NCBI RefSeq assembly: GCF_001686985.1
Contig: NZ_CP015318.1
Location: forward strand, 2,850,001-2,914,000
DNA: 64,000 nucleotides
Reading direction: 5' to 3'
From: Mesorhizobium amorphae CCNWGS0123
Lineage (GTDB): Bacteria > Pseudomonadota > Alphaproteobacteria > Rhizobiales > Rhizobiaceae
A program made the position numbers and the translations under genes. Position 1 is the stretch's first letter; every line of letters begins with the position of its first letter. Positions 39,084-48,379 of this stretch are shown here, one piece after another. The notes beneath the pieces are model-generated. The model searched no databases, was not told where the DNA came from, and was given only the letters and a program-made list of their open reading frames with translations.

Positions 39084-40073
39084 ATGCGGGTCAGGATCAT
39101 CGGAACCGGCGGGGCGGTGCCGGCTTCATGCGTGACGTCCCGTACGCTCGAGGAAAAGCTTGGCCTCGGCCCGGGCACGCTCGAGGCCGCCACCGGCGTT
39201 GTCGAACGCTATGTCTGCGAGGCTGAATCGCAGATCGATCTCGCTTGCGCCGCGGCACGCCTGGCACTCGCCGATGCCGGGATCGAGGCCGGCGCCGTCG
39301 ATCTCATCATCGGCGGCTGCGGAGTGCCTTACCAGCCGCTGCCGTCGACGGCGCCCTTGGTCATGCAGCGCCTCGGCCTGGCGGACGGTTCGGCCGCCGC
39401 CTTCGACGTCAACAGCACCTGCCTCGGATTTCTCACCGCATTCGAGACCGCTGCCCGCCTGATCGAGGCCGGGCAATGCGAAACGGCGCTGGTGTTTTCT
39501 TCCGAGGTCGCCTCACGGGCTCTGCCTTGGAAAGAACAGCCGGAAGTCGCAGCATTGTTCGGCGATGGCGCCGCTGCGGCGGTGCTGCGCAAGGCCGAGC
39601 CGGGCGAGGGCAGGGTGGCGGCAAATCTGATGCGCACCTATCCCTCGGCCTGGGAGGCCTGCGGCATCGGTTCTGGCGGCACCCGTTTCGACTTCCATCG
39701 CCAGCCGGACGAGTTTGCCCGCCACAGCCTTTTCCATATGGACGGCAAGGAATTGTTCCGCGTCACCTCGCGCCATTTCAATGGCTTCGTCACCGAATTG
39801 CTCGAGCGTGCCGGCTGGCGGCACGAGGATGTCGACCTCGTCGTGCCGCATCAGGCAAGCCCGTTCGCGCTCGCCCACATGGCGCGCCAGACCGGCTTTG
39901 CGCCGGAAAAGCTCGTTGACATCTCGGCGCGCTACGGCAACCAGATAGCTGCCTCCATTCCCTTCGCGCTCGATGTCGCGCGACGGCAAGGCCGGGTCGT
40001 GCCGGGCGCGAAGCTGCTGTTCCTGGGCACCTCCGCCGGCGTGTCCTTCGGCGGCATGGCGCTGGAAGCATGA
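39084..40073 (+). CDS. FabH-like 3-oxoacyl synthase III (cluster condensing enzyme)
   Basis: 329 residues. Thiolase-fold KASIII with an intact triad C113 (NSTCLGF), H256 (PHQAS) and N286 (GNQIAASIP), so decarboxylative or acyl-transfer condensation is expected. It differs from a housekeeping FabH by lying outside the fab cluster and by the NST before the Cys. A TTG two codons upstream is a possible start; the ATG is preferred. The next gene begins inside its stop (ATGA). It has no ACP in the cluster, so it probably uses CoA esters or the general AcpP. Confidence 0.85.
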   Translation: MRVRIIGTGGAVPASCVTSRTLEEKLGLGPGTLEAATGVVERYVCEAESQIDLACAAARLALADAGIEAGAVDLIIGGCGVPYQPLPSTAPLVMQRLGLADGSAAAFDVNSTCLGFLTAFETAARLIEAGQCETALVFSSEVASRALPWKEQPEVAALFGDGAAAAVLRKAEPGEGRVAANLMRTYPSAWEACGIGSGGTRFDFHRQPDEFARHSLFHMDGKELFRVTSRHFNGFVTELLERAGWRHEDVDLVVPHQASPFALAHMARQTGFAPEKLVDISARYGNQIAASIPFALDVARRQGRVVPGAKLLFLGTSAGVSFGGMALEA

Positions 40074-41062
40074 GCATGGGACATGTGCTCGTCACCGGCG
40101 CCAGCGGCTTCCTCGGCGCTCATGTCATGGCACGGCTGGCGGCCTCCGGCACGCCGGCATTCGGCCTTGGTCGTGACGCGGCGCGTTGTGCCATGCTGGA
40201 GGCAGAGGGCCATCAAATCATCCGCCATGACCTGTCGGCGCCGTTCGACGTGAAACTCGATCCGAGGCTCGCCAAGATCGACCGGATCGTTCATTGCGCC
40301 GCACTCTCGGCGCCGTTCGGCCGGCTCGCGGATTTCGAGGCGGCCAATGTCACGGCGACCCGCAACCTCCTCGATTTCGCGACACGGCAAGGCATCGGCC
40401 GCTTCGTCCATATCTCCAGCCCCTCGGTGTGCTTCGCCTATCGCGACCAGCTCGATCTTGCCGAAGACGCGGCCTTGCCCGACCCGGTCAACCACTATGC
40501 CCGCACCAAGCGTGAGGCCGAGCGGCTCGTGCTGGCAGCACCCGCCATCCACCCGGTGGTGCTGAGGCCGCGCGGCATCTATGGCGCCGGCGACCGCGCT
40601 CTCCTGCCGCGCCTGCTCAAGGCCGCAAAAAGCCGCCCGCTGCCACTGTTTCGCGACGGCCGGGCGCGCATCGATCTCACTTATGTCGGCGATGTCGTCG
40701 ACGCCGTGCTGGCGGCCTTGTCGGCGCGGGCCGAGGCCGAAGGCCAGATCTTCAACGTGTCCGGCGGCGAGGTGCTGCCGGTGCGCCGCATCGCCGACGC
40801 CGCCTGCGCGCGGGTCGGTTTTGCGGTGCGCTGGCGCAAGATGCCGCTGTGGCCGGCGATGCTGGCGGCCGGTGCGATGGAGGCGGTTGCGTTGAGGCTG
40901 CCCGGCTGTCCCGAGCCGCCGGTGACGCGCTACGGCCTTGGCCTGTTCGCCTATGCCCAGAGCCTCGACCTCTCGAAAGCGAAACGCGTGCTGGGCTGGG
41001 CGCCGAAAATCTCCTTCGAGGCAGGGCTCGACCGCACGTTCACCGGGGGAGGCCTGGCTTGA
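40070..41062 (+). CDS. NAD-dependent epimerase/dehydratase (extended SDR)
   Basis: 330 residues. Rossmann motif TGASGFLG (9-16), catalytic Y143 and K147 in YARTK, and a C-terminal substrate domain resembling 3-beta-hydroxysteroid dehydrogenase/OleD-like reductases. It would reduce a 3-oxo group or oxidise a 3-hydroxy group made by the preceding synthase. Overlaps its neighbours by 4 bases on both sides (ATGA, TTGA). Confidence 0.85.
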   Translation: MSMGHVLVTGASGFLGAHVMARLAASGTPAFGLGRDAARCAMLEAEGHQIIRHDLSAPFDVKLDPRLAKIDRIVHCAALSAPFGRLADFEAANVTATRNLLDFATRQGIGRFVHISSPSVCFAYRDQLDLAEDAALPDPVNHYARTKREAERLVLAAPAIHPVVLRPRGIYGAGDRALLPRLLKAAKSRPLPLFRDGRARIDLTYVGDVVDAVLAALSARAEAEGQIFNVSGGEVLPVRRIADAACARVGFAVRWRKMPLWPAMLAAGAMEAVALRLPGCPEPPVTRYGLGLFAYAQSLDLSKAKRVLGWAPKISFEAGLDRTFTGGGLA

Positions 41063-41883
41063 AGATCGTCTTTGCCAACAGCGCCTGGGTGAGTGCGGCC
41101 GAACGGCTGATCTTGCGCGGCGGCAGCTGGAAGAGCGTGCGGCTGCGCGTCCGCTACGGTCTGATCCTGCATCCCGTTGCCGGGCCGGTGCTGGTCGACA
41201 CCGGCTACACGCCCGAAGCGGTCACCCGGCCGGGACGCGGCACGATGCTGCGCCTTTATGGCGCATTGCTGAGGCCAGAACTCAATGCGGCCGAGCAGGT
41301 GCTGCCGGTGCTGGCGCGCTTTGACCTCGCGCCCGGCGACATCCGCGTCGTCATCGTCACCCATTTCCACGCCGACCACATTTCCGGCCTGTCCCTGTTC
41401 CCCAATGCTCGCTTCATCGCCAGCGACGCTGCCTGGGCGCGGCTGAAGGCACGGACAGCCTGGCAGAATTTGCGCCATGGCGTGTTCACCGAACTGTTTC
41501 CGGCCGATTTCGAGAGACGGCTCGATGGACTATCGTCAAAGCAGCAGGTAGCACCCCATGATGGCGTGCCCGGCGGGGCCGACCTGTTCGGCGACGGCAG
41601 CGTGGTGGCGGTCGATCTTCCCGGCCATGCCGACGGCCAGTTCGGCTTGCTCTTCCCCGATAGGAAGCGTCCGCTGCTCTACGCCGTCGATGTGCAGTGG
41701 CTGCTCAGCGCATTGAAGGAGGAACGCACGCCGGGTTTTCCAGCAAGCCTGCTGGCCGAGGATTTTGCCGCCATCGAGCCGACCAGCGTGATGCTGCGCC
41801 GCTTTCTGGCTGCCGGTGGCGAGGTCATGTTCTGCCACGATCCGGCGCCGACGCAATATGATCTGGGCGGCGAGGGCGGATGA
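41059..41883 (+). CDS. Metallo-beta-lactamase-fold hydrolase
   Basis: 274 residues from a TTG start at 41059, decided by GGGGGAGG seven bases upstream and the TTGA overlap with the SDR stop. Zinc motif HFHADH (102-107), a further His in LPGHADGQ, and VDVQW carrying the bridging Asp. Closest in style to AHL-lactonase/thioesterase-type MBL enzymes, so an ester or thioester is the expected bond. Translationally coupled to both neighbours. Confidence 0.85.
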   Translation: MKIVFANSAWVSAAERLILRGGSWKSVRLRVRYGLILHPVAGPVLVDTGYTPEAVTRPGRGTMLRLYGALLRPELNAAEQVLPVLARFDLAPGDIRVVIVTHFHADHISGLSLFPNARFIASDAAWARLKARTAWQNLRHGVFTELFPADFERRLDGLSSKQQVAPHDGVPGGADLFGDGSVVAVDLPGHADGQFGLLFPDRKRPLLYAVDVQWLLSALKEERTPGFPASLLAEDFAAIEPTSVMLRRFLAAGGEVMFCHDPAPTQYDLGGEGG

Positions 41884-43130
41884 ACGGGCTCGCCGAAGCG
41901 CTCCGGTCGTTTGCCGTCACCCGATGGGTGTCGCGCAAGAGCCGTCCCGCCTTCGAGCGCTGGCAGGCCGCCGCCTTGCGCCGCTGGCTCGACCGCGACC
42001 TGCCGCTGGCGCCATTCTATGGCAAGGCACCGCATCACCTCGGCGAGCTGCCGGTAACCGACAAGGCGCTGCTGATGGCGAATTTCGAGCGCTTCAACAT
42101 CGGCGGCGTGTCGGCTCGCGATGCCTGGGCCGCCGCTTCCGCCGATGGCCGCCTCGGCGACCTGACGGTCGGAGCGAGCACCGGGACATCGGGCAATCGC
42201 GGCCTGTTCGTCATTTCCGAGGTGGAAAAATACCGCTGGCTGGGCACGATCCTGGCCAAGGCGGTGCCGGACCTGCTCTGGCGTGGCATGCGCGTCGCCG
42301 TCATCCTGCCGCAGAACACCGGCCTCTACGACAGCGCGCGCAAATCCCGGCGTATCGACTTGCGCTTTTTCGACCTGACGCTCGGGCCGGAACATTGGCG
42401 CGCAGCACTTCAGGATTTCGCGCCGACGGTGATCATCGCGCCACCCAAGGTGCTCCGGTACTTCGCCGCAGCCGGCTTTCGGCTCTCGCCAGAGCGCGTC
42501 TTCTCCGCTGCTGAGACGCTCGATCCGGTCGATCGTCCTGTTATCGAGGCCTTCTTCCGGTTGCCGCTCGACCAGATCTACATGGCGACCGAAGGGCTGT
42601 TCGCGGTGACCTGCCGGCAGGGCGGGCTGCATCTTGCGGAAGACTCGGTCTTCTTCGAATTCGAGCCGGCCGGCGACGGGCTGGTCACGCCTTTGGTCAC
42701 CGCCTTCCGCCGCCAGACCCAGATCATGGCGCGATACAGGATGAATGACCTGTTACGGCTGTCGGATGCTCCATGCCGTTGCGGCTCGCCGCTGCGCACC
42801 GTGGACGAGATCGTCGGCCGCATGGACGATGTCTTCCGGCTCGCCTCGGCGGACGGGCCGATCCTGCTGACGCCCGACATCCTGCGCAACGCCGTGCTGA
42901 AGGCCGATCGGCGCATCGACGATTTCCGCCTGATCCAGACCGCGCCCGATGCGATCGAACTCAGGCTTGCACCGGAGCTCGCCGACGAAGTCGCAACCGC
43001 CGCGCATCAGGCGGTGCGCACGCTGCTTACGGCGCGCAAGGCGACAGCGGCGGTCGCTCTCATTCGCGTGCCGCTGCCGCTGGAGACCGCCCGCAAGCTG
43101 CGCCGCGTCGAATGTCGGGTGCCGCCGTGA
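41880..43130 (+). CDS. F390 synthetase-related adenylate-forming enzyme
   Basis: 416 residues. Related to phenylacetate-CoA ligase and coenzyme F390 synthetase: ATP loop STGTSGNRG (100-108), YMATEG, and GRMDDVF before the C-terminal domain; the CRCG pair recalls the zinc-type cysteines of that group. It is shorter than normal acyl-CoA ligases (~550). Expected to activate a carboxylic acid as an adenylate. ATGA overlap with the MBL gene. Confidence 0.8.
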   Translation: MNGLAEALRSFAVTRWVSRKSRPAFERWQAAALRRWLDRDLPLAPFYGKAPHHLGELPVTDKALLMANFERFNIGGVSARDAWAAASADGRLGDLTVGASTGTSGNRGLFVISEVEKYRWLGTILAKAVPDLLWRGMRVAVILPQNTGLYDSARKSRRIDLRFFDLTLGPEHWRAALQDFAPTVIIAPPKVLRYFAAAGFRLSPERVFSAAETLDPVDRPVIEAFFRLPLDQIYMATEGLFAVTCRQGGLHLAEDSVFFEFEPAGDGLVTPLVTAFRRQTQIMARYRMNDLLRLSDAPCRCGSPLRTVDEIVGRMDDVFRLASADGPILLTPDILRNAVLKADRRIDDFRLIQTAPDAIELRLAPELADEVATAAHQAVRTLLTARKATAAVALIRVPLPLETARKLRRVECRVPP

Positions 43131-44278
43131 GCCGGCCGGATGCTGCCACGTTGGATGGCTCGCTTCAGCAGGCGGACCGGGTCGAGAACAGCCCCGCCAA
43201 AGTCCGGGCGTTCGTCGAGCTTTTCAACGGCATCCCGGTGCGTGATCTCGTTGCCAATCTGACGGTCTCGGTCGAGACCTTGGAGATCGCCGGCCGCGTC
43301 TTCCCGCTGACGCTGAACGATGCCAGCGAGGCGCCGAACTGCTACATCTGTTGCCCGTCCAGCGCCTATATCGACTACGCCGTCGACGAGACACGAAACT
43401 TCGTCGCGCATCCCTTGCTGCGGCGTGCGCTCAGGGCGCTGATCGGCGCCTGCGCGCCGCTGGTCAGGGCGAGTGGCCTCGACCATCAGGCGCAGGTCAA
43501 CAACTGGCTCTATTCGACCAATCCGGTGCCCACGCTCGATCGCGCCGCGGTCCTAGCACTACGCGCCAGCCTTGCTGCGCGGTTCCCCGACCGCGCGATC
43601 GTCATCCGCTCACTGAACGAGATCGCCGATCCCGCGACCATCGCGGCGTTGAAGGCCGAAGGTTTTCGCATGCTGGCGGCCCGCCAGATCTACATCTTTG
43701 CCGACCGCAGCGCCGCGCCGGCCATGACCAACGACATGAAGCGCGACCGCAAGCGGCTGCGCATGACCGGCTTCGAGAGGGTTGGCAATGGCGATTTCGG
43801 CGAGGCAGACTATGCGCGCTCAGAAGAACTCTACCGCATGCTCTATCTCGACAAATACACGCCGCTCAATCCGCACTACACCGCCCGCTACATCGGAGAG
43901 ATGCACCGTCGCGGCATCCTCAGCCTGGCAGGCCTGCGCCGGCCGGGCGGCGAACTCGTGGCTGTCACCGGACTGTTCGAGAACGGCCGCACGTTGACCC
44001 AGCCGATCGTCGGCTACGACACCGGCCTGCCGCTCGAGGAAGGCCTCTACCGTATGGTGATGGCGATGGCGCAGGACCATGCCACGGCGCGCGGCCTGTT
44101 CTTCAACATGAGTGCCGGTGCCGCCGACTTCAAACGCCGGCGCGGCGCCGTGCCGGCGATCGAGTACAACGCCGTCTATGCCGGCCATCTGCCGCGCCGC
44201 CGCCGCGTGGCGATCCGCATCATGGAAACCGTGCTGGCGCGGATCGGCATCCCGCTGCTCAGGAGGTTCGAATTGTGA
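43127..44278 (+). CDS. GNAT/BioF2-like acyltransferase (putative)
   Basis: 383 residues. I choose GTG 43127 because it gives the same 4-base overlap (GTGA) as the other junctions; ATG 43112 is the alternative. The C-terminal half has the look of a GNAT_6/BioF2 domain: [24 protein letters not shown], then [17 protein letters not shown] near the acyl-CoA site. The N-terminal ~170 residues are not recognised. It may link the acyl product to an amine or amino acid. Confidence 0.65.
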   Translation: MSRPDAATLDGSLQQADRVENSPAKVRAFVELFNGIPVRDLVANLTVSVETLEIAGRVFPLTLNDASEAPNCYICCPSSAYIDYAVDETRNFVAHPLLRRALRALIGACAPLVRASGLDHQAQVNNWLYSTNPVPTLDRAAVLALRASLAARFPDRAIVIRSLNEIADPATIAALKAEGFRMLAARQIYIFADRSAAPAMTNDMKRDRKRLRMTGFERVGNGDFGEADYARSEELYRMLYLDKYTPLNPHYTARYIGEMHRRGILSLAGLRRPGGELVAVTGLFENGRTLTQPIVGYDTGLPLEEGLYRMVMAMAQDHATARGLFFNMSAGAADFKRRRGAVPAIEYNAVYAGHLPRRRRVAIRIMETVLARIGIPLLRRFEL

Positions 44279-45273
44279 GCGAGCGTCAAAAAAGCAAGAA
44301 TCATTGGCAGGCGGTGGCGCTGTCAGCCGACATCAGGGGCAAGCCGAAACGCATCCTGTTCGACGGCGCGCCGCTGGTCCTGTTCCGCTCGGCGCAGGGC
44401 ATTGCAGCGCTTTTCGACCGCTGCCCGCACCGGCTGGTCGAACTGTCGACCGGCAAGGTGGTCGGCGGCGAGATCGAATGCCCCTATCACGGCTGGCGCT
44501 ACAATGGCGAGGGACGCTGCACCGCCATTCCCGGCCATGTCGGCGAGATGCCGCATTACCGGGTGCGCAGCTTTGGCGCCATCGAACGCGACGGCGTCGT
44601 CTTCGTGTCGTCGGGCGCGCCGGAAAGCGAACCCTATCTCCACTGCATGCAAGGCAAGGACATCGTCGTGCGGCGGGTGCGCTCCTCGACCCAATCGAAG
44701 GTCATCGACGCGGCCGAGAACATCCTCGACGCCACCCACACCCACTTCACCCACAAGGGCCTGCTGCGCGGCCTGAGTTCGAAGCGTCATCTCGTGCGCG
44801 TCGAAGTGACCGGCGGCGAGGGCTGGGTCGAGGCCTGCTACACCGGCGAGGAGCGGCAGCAAGGACTGATCAGCCGGCTGCTGGAGGGCGAGCGGACGAA
44901 AACCATCGGCCGCTTCCGCCACCCCGGCATCGCCGAGCTGGAATATTGGGGCAAGGGCGGGCTGGCGCTGGCGACGACCTTCCATTTGCGCCAGGCCGAC
45001 GAGCGCACCGTCGAGGGCGTCGGCTGGCTGATCGGCCCGCGCCAGGGATGGCTGGGCGAGATCAAGGCGCTCGCCTTCAAGCCGCTGTTCAACATCGCCC
45101 TCGAGCAGGATCGCCGCGTGCTGAAATCGGCGAGCGACAATGCCCGCTTCGAGACGCCGGCGCGCCCGGCGATCGGTCCGCTCGATTTCCTGCGCCGCGA
45201 CATCGCCGCCATCATGGACGGCGAGATGCCCGCATCCGCCGCCGGGCCGCGCGTCCACCAGATCGAACTTTAG
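44275..45273 (+). CDS. Rieske non-heme iron oxygenase (PaO/VanA type)
   Basis: 332 residues from GTG 44275, again overlapping the previous stop (GTGA). Rieske [2Fe-2S] ligands C50, H52, C69, H72 (CPH...CPYHGW). The mononuclear iron site NxxDxxHxxxxH is N149, D152, H155, H160. Such single-component oxygenases need an electron donor, and none is encoded nearby. Predicted to hydroxylate, desaturate or demethylate the pathway product. Last gene of the overlapping series. Confidence 0.85.
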   Translation: MSERQKSKNHWQAVALSADIRGKPKRILFDGAPLVLFRSAQGIAALFDRCPHRLVELSTGKVVGGEIECPYHGWRYNGEGRCTAIPGHVGEMPHYRVRSFGAIERDGVVFVSSGAPESEPYLHCMQGKDIVVRRVRSSTQSKVIDAAENILDATHTHFTHKGLLRGLSSKRHLVRVEVTGGEGWVEACYTGEERQQGLISRLLEGERTKTIGRFRHPGIAELEYWGKGGLALATTFHLRQADERTVEGVGWLIGPRQGWLGEIKALAFKPLFNIALEQDRRVLKSASDNARFETPARPAIGPLDFLRRDIAAIMDGEMPASAAGPRVHQIEL

Positions 45274-45364
45274 CAAGGGCCGATTTTGGAATAACGCCTG
45301 TTTTCGAGCCTCCGACTGGTGCTAGCTTTCTTGGCAATGTCAGCCTTCCTGGAGTGCCCAATAC

Positions 45365-45748
45365 GTGATCGACCACATAACCATCGCGGTCAGCGACCTG
45401 CAGACGAGCAAGCTCTTCTACGAGCGAGCGCTTGAGCCATTGGGTTATCGCCTTTCCTTCGGCAAGGAGGGCGTGTTCTGGGCCTTTGATGTTGGCGACG
45501 GCGCCCTGTTCGAGATCCAGATATCGGACAGCAAACCACCCCTGACGCATTTGCACGTCGCTTTCCGGGTCAACAGCAAGGCAGAGGTCGACGCGTTTTA
45601 TCGGGCTGCTCTCGACGCGGATGCCACCGACAATGGCGCGCCCGGCCCGCGCCCGGAATACGCCGCGAACTACTATGCCTGCTTTGTTCTCGACCCAGAT
45701 GGCTACAACATCGAGGCCATGGTCAATGAGCCTGTGACGCCCGCGTAA
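45365..45748 (+). CDS. VOC (glyoxalase/bleomycin resistance) family protein
   Basis: 127 residues from a GTG start with GGAG 11 bases upstream. Single VOC module: MIDHITIAVSDLQTSKLFY with H4 as a metal ligand, LTHLHVAFRV with a second His, and a final YNIEAMVNE Glu. A metal-dependent lyase, isomerase or sequestering protein; substrate unknown. It lies 91 bp after the Rieske gene and may be part of the same pathway or independent. Confidence 0.8.
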   Translation: MIDHITIAVSDLQTSKLFYERALEPLGYRLSFGKEGVFWAFDVGDGALFEIQISDSKPPLTHLHVAFRVNSKAEVDAFYRAALDADATDNGAPGPRPEYAANYYACFVLDPDGYNIEAMVNEPVTPA

Positions 45749-45835
45749 CAGAAACATTGGCGCCGGCTGAAGGCGTAGCCTGCGGAAAAGCCAAGCCTTG
45801 GCAACGGGATAGCCAGGTTTCCTGAATCAGATGAT

Positions 45836-46999
45836 TCAACTCTGCAGTGGGCCGTTCCATTCCATGTCGCGGGTCGAGGCGGCCTGCAGGCTGATGCGCT
45901 CGCGCCATGCCGTGCCTGCGATCTCCGCCAGCGCCCGCCACTGCGCTTTCTTCGGTGCGGGGTCGTCCGGCCAGTCGAGCAGGTCGTCGGCCTCGCGCAT
46001 CGCCTGGCGGAAGCCACGAAGCCCACCGGAACGCAGCGCCGCTGGCAGTCCGTAGATCCACATGGCGAGCCGCACCGTCTGCGGCTTGGCGACATCGGGC
46101 TTCACCTCCGCGCCGTCCCCCAGCAGAGCGTCGGCGAAGCGCGACGGGTCGCGAAAGAAATGCAGGCCGCTGACGGCGCGCGGATTGCACTCCAGCGGCA
46201 GCACCCGGCCATCCGCCTCGCGCATAAGGTCGAAGGAGATCTGCCCGTTCCAGCCCGTTGCCGCGACGATGCGTTCTACGAGATGCCGCGCGGCCGCATC
46301 CTCGACCCGCTCGAAGTAGATGCCGGCGCCCCTGCCGGCGCGATAGAGCGAGCGGTAGAGCGAGAACGCCTTGAGGGCACCGTCGCGCGCCACCGCATAG
46401 GCGCTGATCTCGTCGCCGGCGATGAACCGCTGCGCCACCCAGGGTGCGGCGGGCGACGGGCCGATGGCGTCGAGCGCGCCGGGCGAGGGGCGGAGCAGCA
46501 CCTGGCTGGCGAAGCGCGACCAGACCGGCTTGAACGCCAGCTCGCGCGATCGGCCGCGCACCGCCTCCAGATCGGCGGCCGATTGCAGCAGAGTCGTCTC
46601 CGGCACGGCCAGGCCAAAACTCTCGGCCAGGCGGATGAAGGCGTGCTTGTCATGCAACTGGGCAAGCCGGTCGATGCCGGGCGCGAACAGGCGGGCAGGG
46701 ATGGCACGCTCGCGCCAGGCAAGGGCGAGATAAAACACCTCCTCGCAGGTCGGGATGACGAGGTCGACGCCTTCGGTGCGCACCAGCGTCTCGACGGCCT
46801 CGGCGTAGGCCGTCGGCTCGAAGCGCGGCGGCGGCAGCCGGTGATAGCGCGCGCAGGCGCTGCTGGCGGCGGCGATCGGGTGGGCCGGGCTGTCGGCCAG
46901 GATCACCCGGCGTCCGGCGCCATGCAGCAGCCGCGCCAGATGCAGCGCCACCGGCGCGCGAGCCCCGGTGACGAGTATGGTATTGTCGGGCCCCGGCAT
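45836..46999 (-). CDS. ATP-grasp domain carboxylate-amine ligase (putative)
   Basis: 387 residues. Rossmann-like N-domain (ILVTGARAPVALHLARLL), then an ATP-grasp core: ELAFKPVWSRFASQVLL, WVAQRFIAGDEIS and the Mg-binding QISFDLMREADGRVLPLECNPRA. Members join a carboxylate to an amine or thiol through an acyl phosphate. Convergent with the Rieske/VOC genes, so it may finish the same product; this is inference from position. It could also be independent. Confidence 0.78.
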   Translation of the reverse strand: MPGPDNTILVTGARAPVALHLARLLHGAGRRVILADSPAHPIAAASSACARYHRLPPPRFEPTAYAEAVETLVRTEGVDLVIPTCEEVFYLALAWRERAIPARLFAPGIDRLAQLHDKHAFIRLAESFGLAVPETTLLQSAADLEAVRGRSRELAFKPVWSRFASQVLLRPSPGALDAIGPSPAAPWVAQRFIAGDEISAYAVARDGALKAFSLYRSLYRAGRGAGIYFERVEDAAARHLVERIVAATGWNGQISFDLMREADGRVLPLECNPRAVSGLHFFRDPSRFADALLGDGAEVKPDVAKPQTVRLAMWIYGLPAALRSGGLRGFRQAMREADDLLDWPDDPAPKKAQWRALAEIAGTAWRERISLQAASTRDMEWNGPLQS

Positions 47000-47098
47000 C
47001 GGCAGGCTATTCGCAATCGTTACGGTCGCCGCGAGGCTTGCTCGAAATCCGAGCGCTTGGCAACGGGCACCTGCCGGTTCAAGCCACCCGCAACGTTG

Positions 47099-48274
47099 TC
47101 ATCCGCCAGGGGGCAGCGCGCGCTCGACGACGTTGAGGAAAAAGCGGATGCCGATCGGGATGACGGCGTCGTTGAAGACGAAGCGGTCGCCATGCAGTCC
47201 TTCGCCCGGGCCGACATCGCCGGCGCCGATCCAGGCGTAGGCACCGTTGCCGACGGCTTGCAGCAAATAGGCAAAATCCTCGCAGCCCATGCTCGGCTGG
47301 AACTCGGTTAGGACACGATCCGCGCCGACTGTGTCGGCGGCGGCTTGCACCGCCAGTGCCGCCCCATCGGGCGAATTGACGACTGGCGGATAGCCACGCT
47401 TGTAGGTGAGCGCGGCGCTCGCCCCATGCATTGCCGCGCAGGCCTGCGCCACGCGCTCGATCTCGGCAGCGCAATGATCCGACAGCGCCCGATCGTAGAA
47501 GCGGCAGGTGCCCTCGACCTTCACCTCGCCAGGCACGAAATTGTTGAAGCGGCCGCCATGGATCTGTGTCACCGACAGCACGGCGGGCGACAGCGGATCG
47601 ACGCTGCGGCTGACCAGGCGCTGGATGGCGGTAACGAAGCTCGCCGCCGCCAGCAGCGGATCGTCGCCCAGATGCGGCATCGCCGCGTGGCAGCCGTTGC
47701 CGCGAAAGGCGATCTCGAAATCGTCGACCGCCGCCATTTGCGGCCCGGCGCGCACGCCGACATGGCCTTCCGGAAAGCCCGGCCAGTTGTGGACCGCAAA
47801 CACCTGCTCGACCGGAAAGCGGGCAAGCAACCCGTCCTCGATCATCTTCTTGCCGCCGCCCAGCACCTCCTCGGCCGGCTGGAACACGAACACCACCGTG
47901 CCGTCGAAACTGCCGCTCTCGGCAAGCAGCCTTGCGGCGCCGAGCAGCATCGCCATATGGCCGTCATGGCCGCAGGCATGCATGACGCCGTCCTTGCGTG
48001 AGGCGTACTCGACCTTGGCGGCTTCCTTGATCGGCAAGGCGTCGAGCTCGGCGCGCAGCGCGATCGACCGGCGGCTTGTGCCTCTGGTCAGAGTAGCGAC
48101 GACAGCGGTGACGCTGATGTCGGTATGAACGGCAAGGCCAAATTCTCTAAGCTTTCCCGCGACGAAGGCTGCCGTCTCGTGTTCGGCAAAGCCCAGCTCC
48201 GGATTGGCATGGATGTGCCGCCGCCAGCCGATCGCCTCCGGCACGATCGCCGTCACCCTGTCGTTCTCCTGCAT
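47099..48274 (-). CDS. M20 family amidohydrolase (hippurate hydrolase-like)
   Basis: 391 residues. The start at 48274 (MQENDRV) has GGAGAG six bases upstream; the ATG 18 bases further up does not. Metal ligands C101/H103 in HACGHDGH, E135-E136 in QPAEEVLGGG, and HNWPG and LHGDRF histidines. Removes the acyl group from N-acyl amino acids or related amides. Divergent from the AraC gene at 48380, its likely regulator. Confidence 0.88.
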   Translation of the reverse strand: MQENDRVTAIVPEAIGWRRHIHANPELGFAEHETAAFVAGKLREFGLAVHTDISVTAVVATLTRGTSRRSIALRAELDALPIKEAAKVEYASRKDGVMHACGHDGHMAMLLGAARLLAESGSFDGTVVFVFQPAEEVLGGGKKMIEDGLLARFPVEQVFAVHNWPGFPEGHVGVRAGPQMAAVDDFEIAFRGNGCHAAMPHLGDDPLLAAASFVTAIQRLVSRSVDPLSPAVLSVTQIHGGRFNNFVPGEVKVEGTCRFYDRALSDHCAAEIERVAQACAAMHGASAALTYKRGYPPVVNSPDGAALAVQAAADTVGADRVLTEFQPSMGCEDFAYLLQAVGNGAYAWIGAGDVGPGEGLHGDRFVFNDAVIPIGIRFFLNVVERALPPGG

Positions 48275-48379
48275 TGTCGCTCTCCGCGTCATCCTGTGTC
48301 GCCTGGGATATCCGGTTGCCTGGCTCCTGGTCTTGAACGGGATTGACGGGCCACGTGCTTTCGAGAAGGCTGGGGTACC

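Noticed and set aside
40849..41058. An N-terminal extension of the MBL hydrolase.
   Set aside because: It lies wholly inside the SDR gene, and the TTG at 41059 has a strong ribosome site and the 4-base overlap pattern.
43351..45273. A 640-codon frame that fuses out-of-frame transferase sequence to the Rieske gene.
   Set aside because: The first half is a +1 frame shadow; the Rieske gene has its own coupled GTG at 44275.
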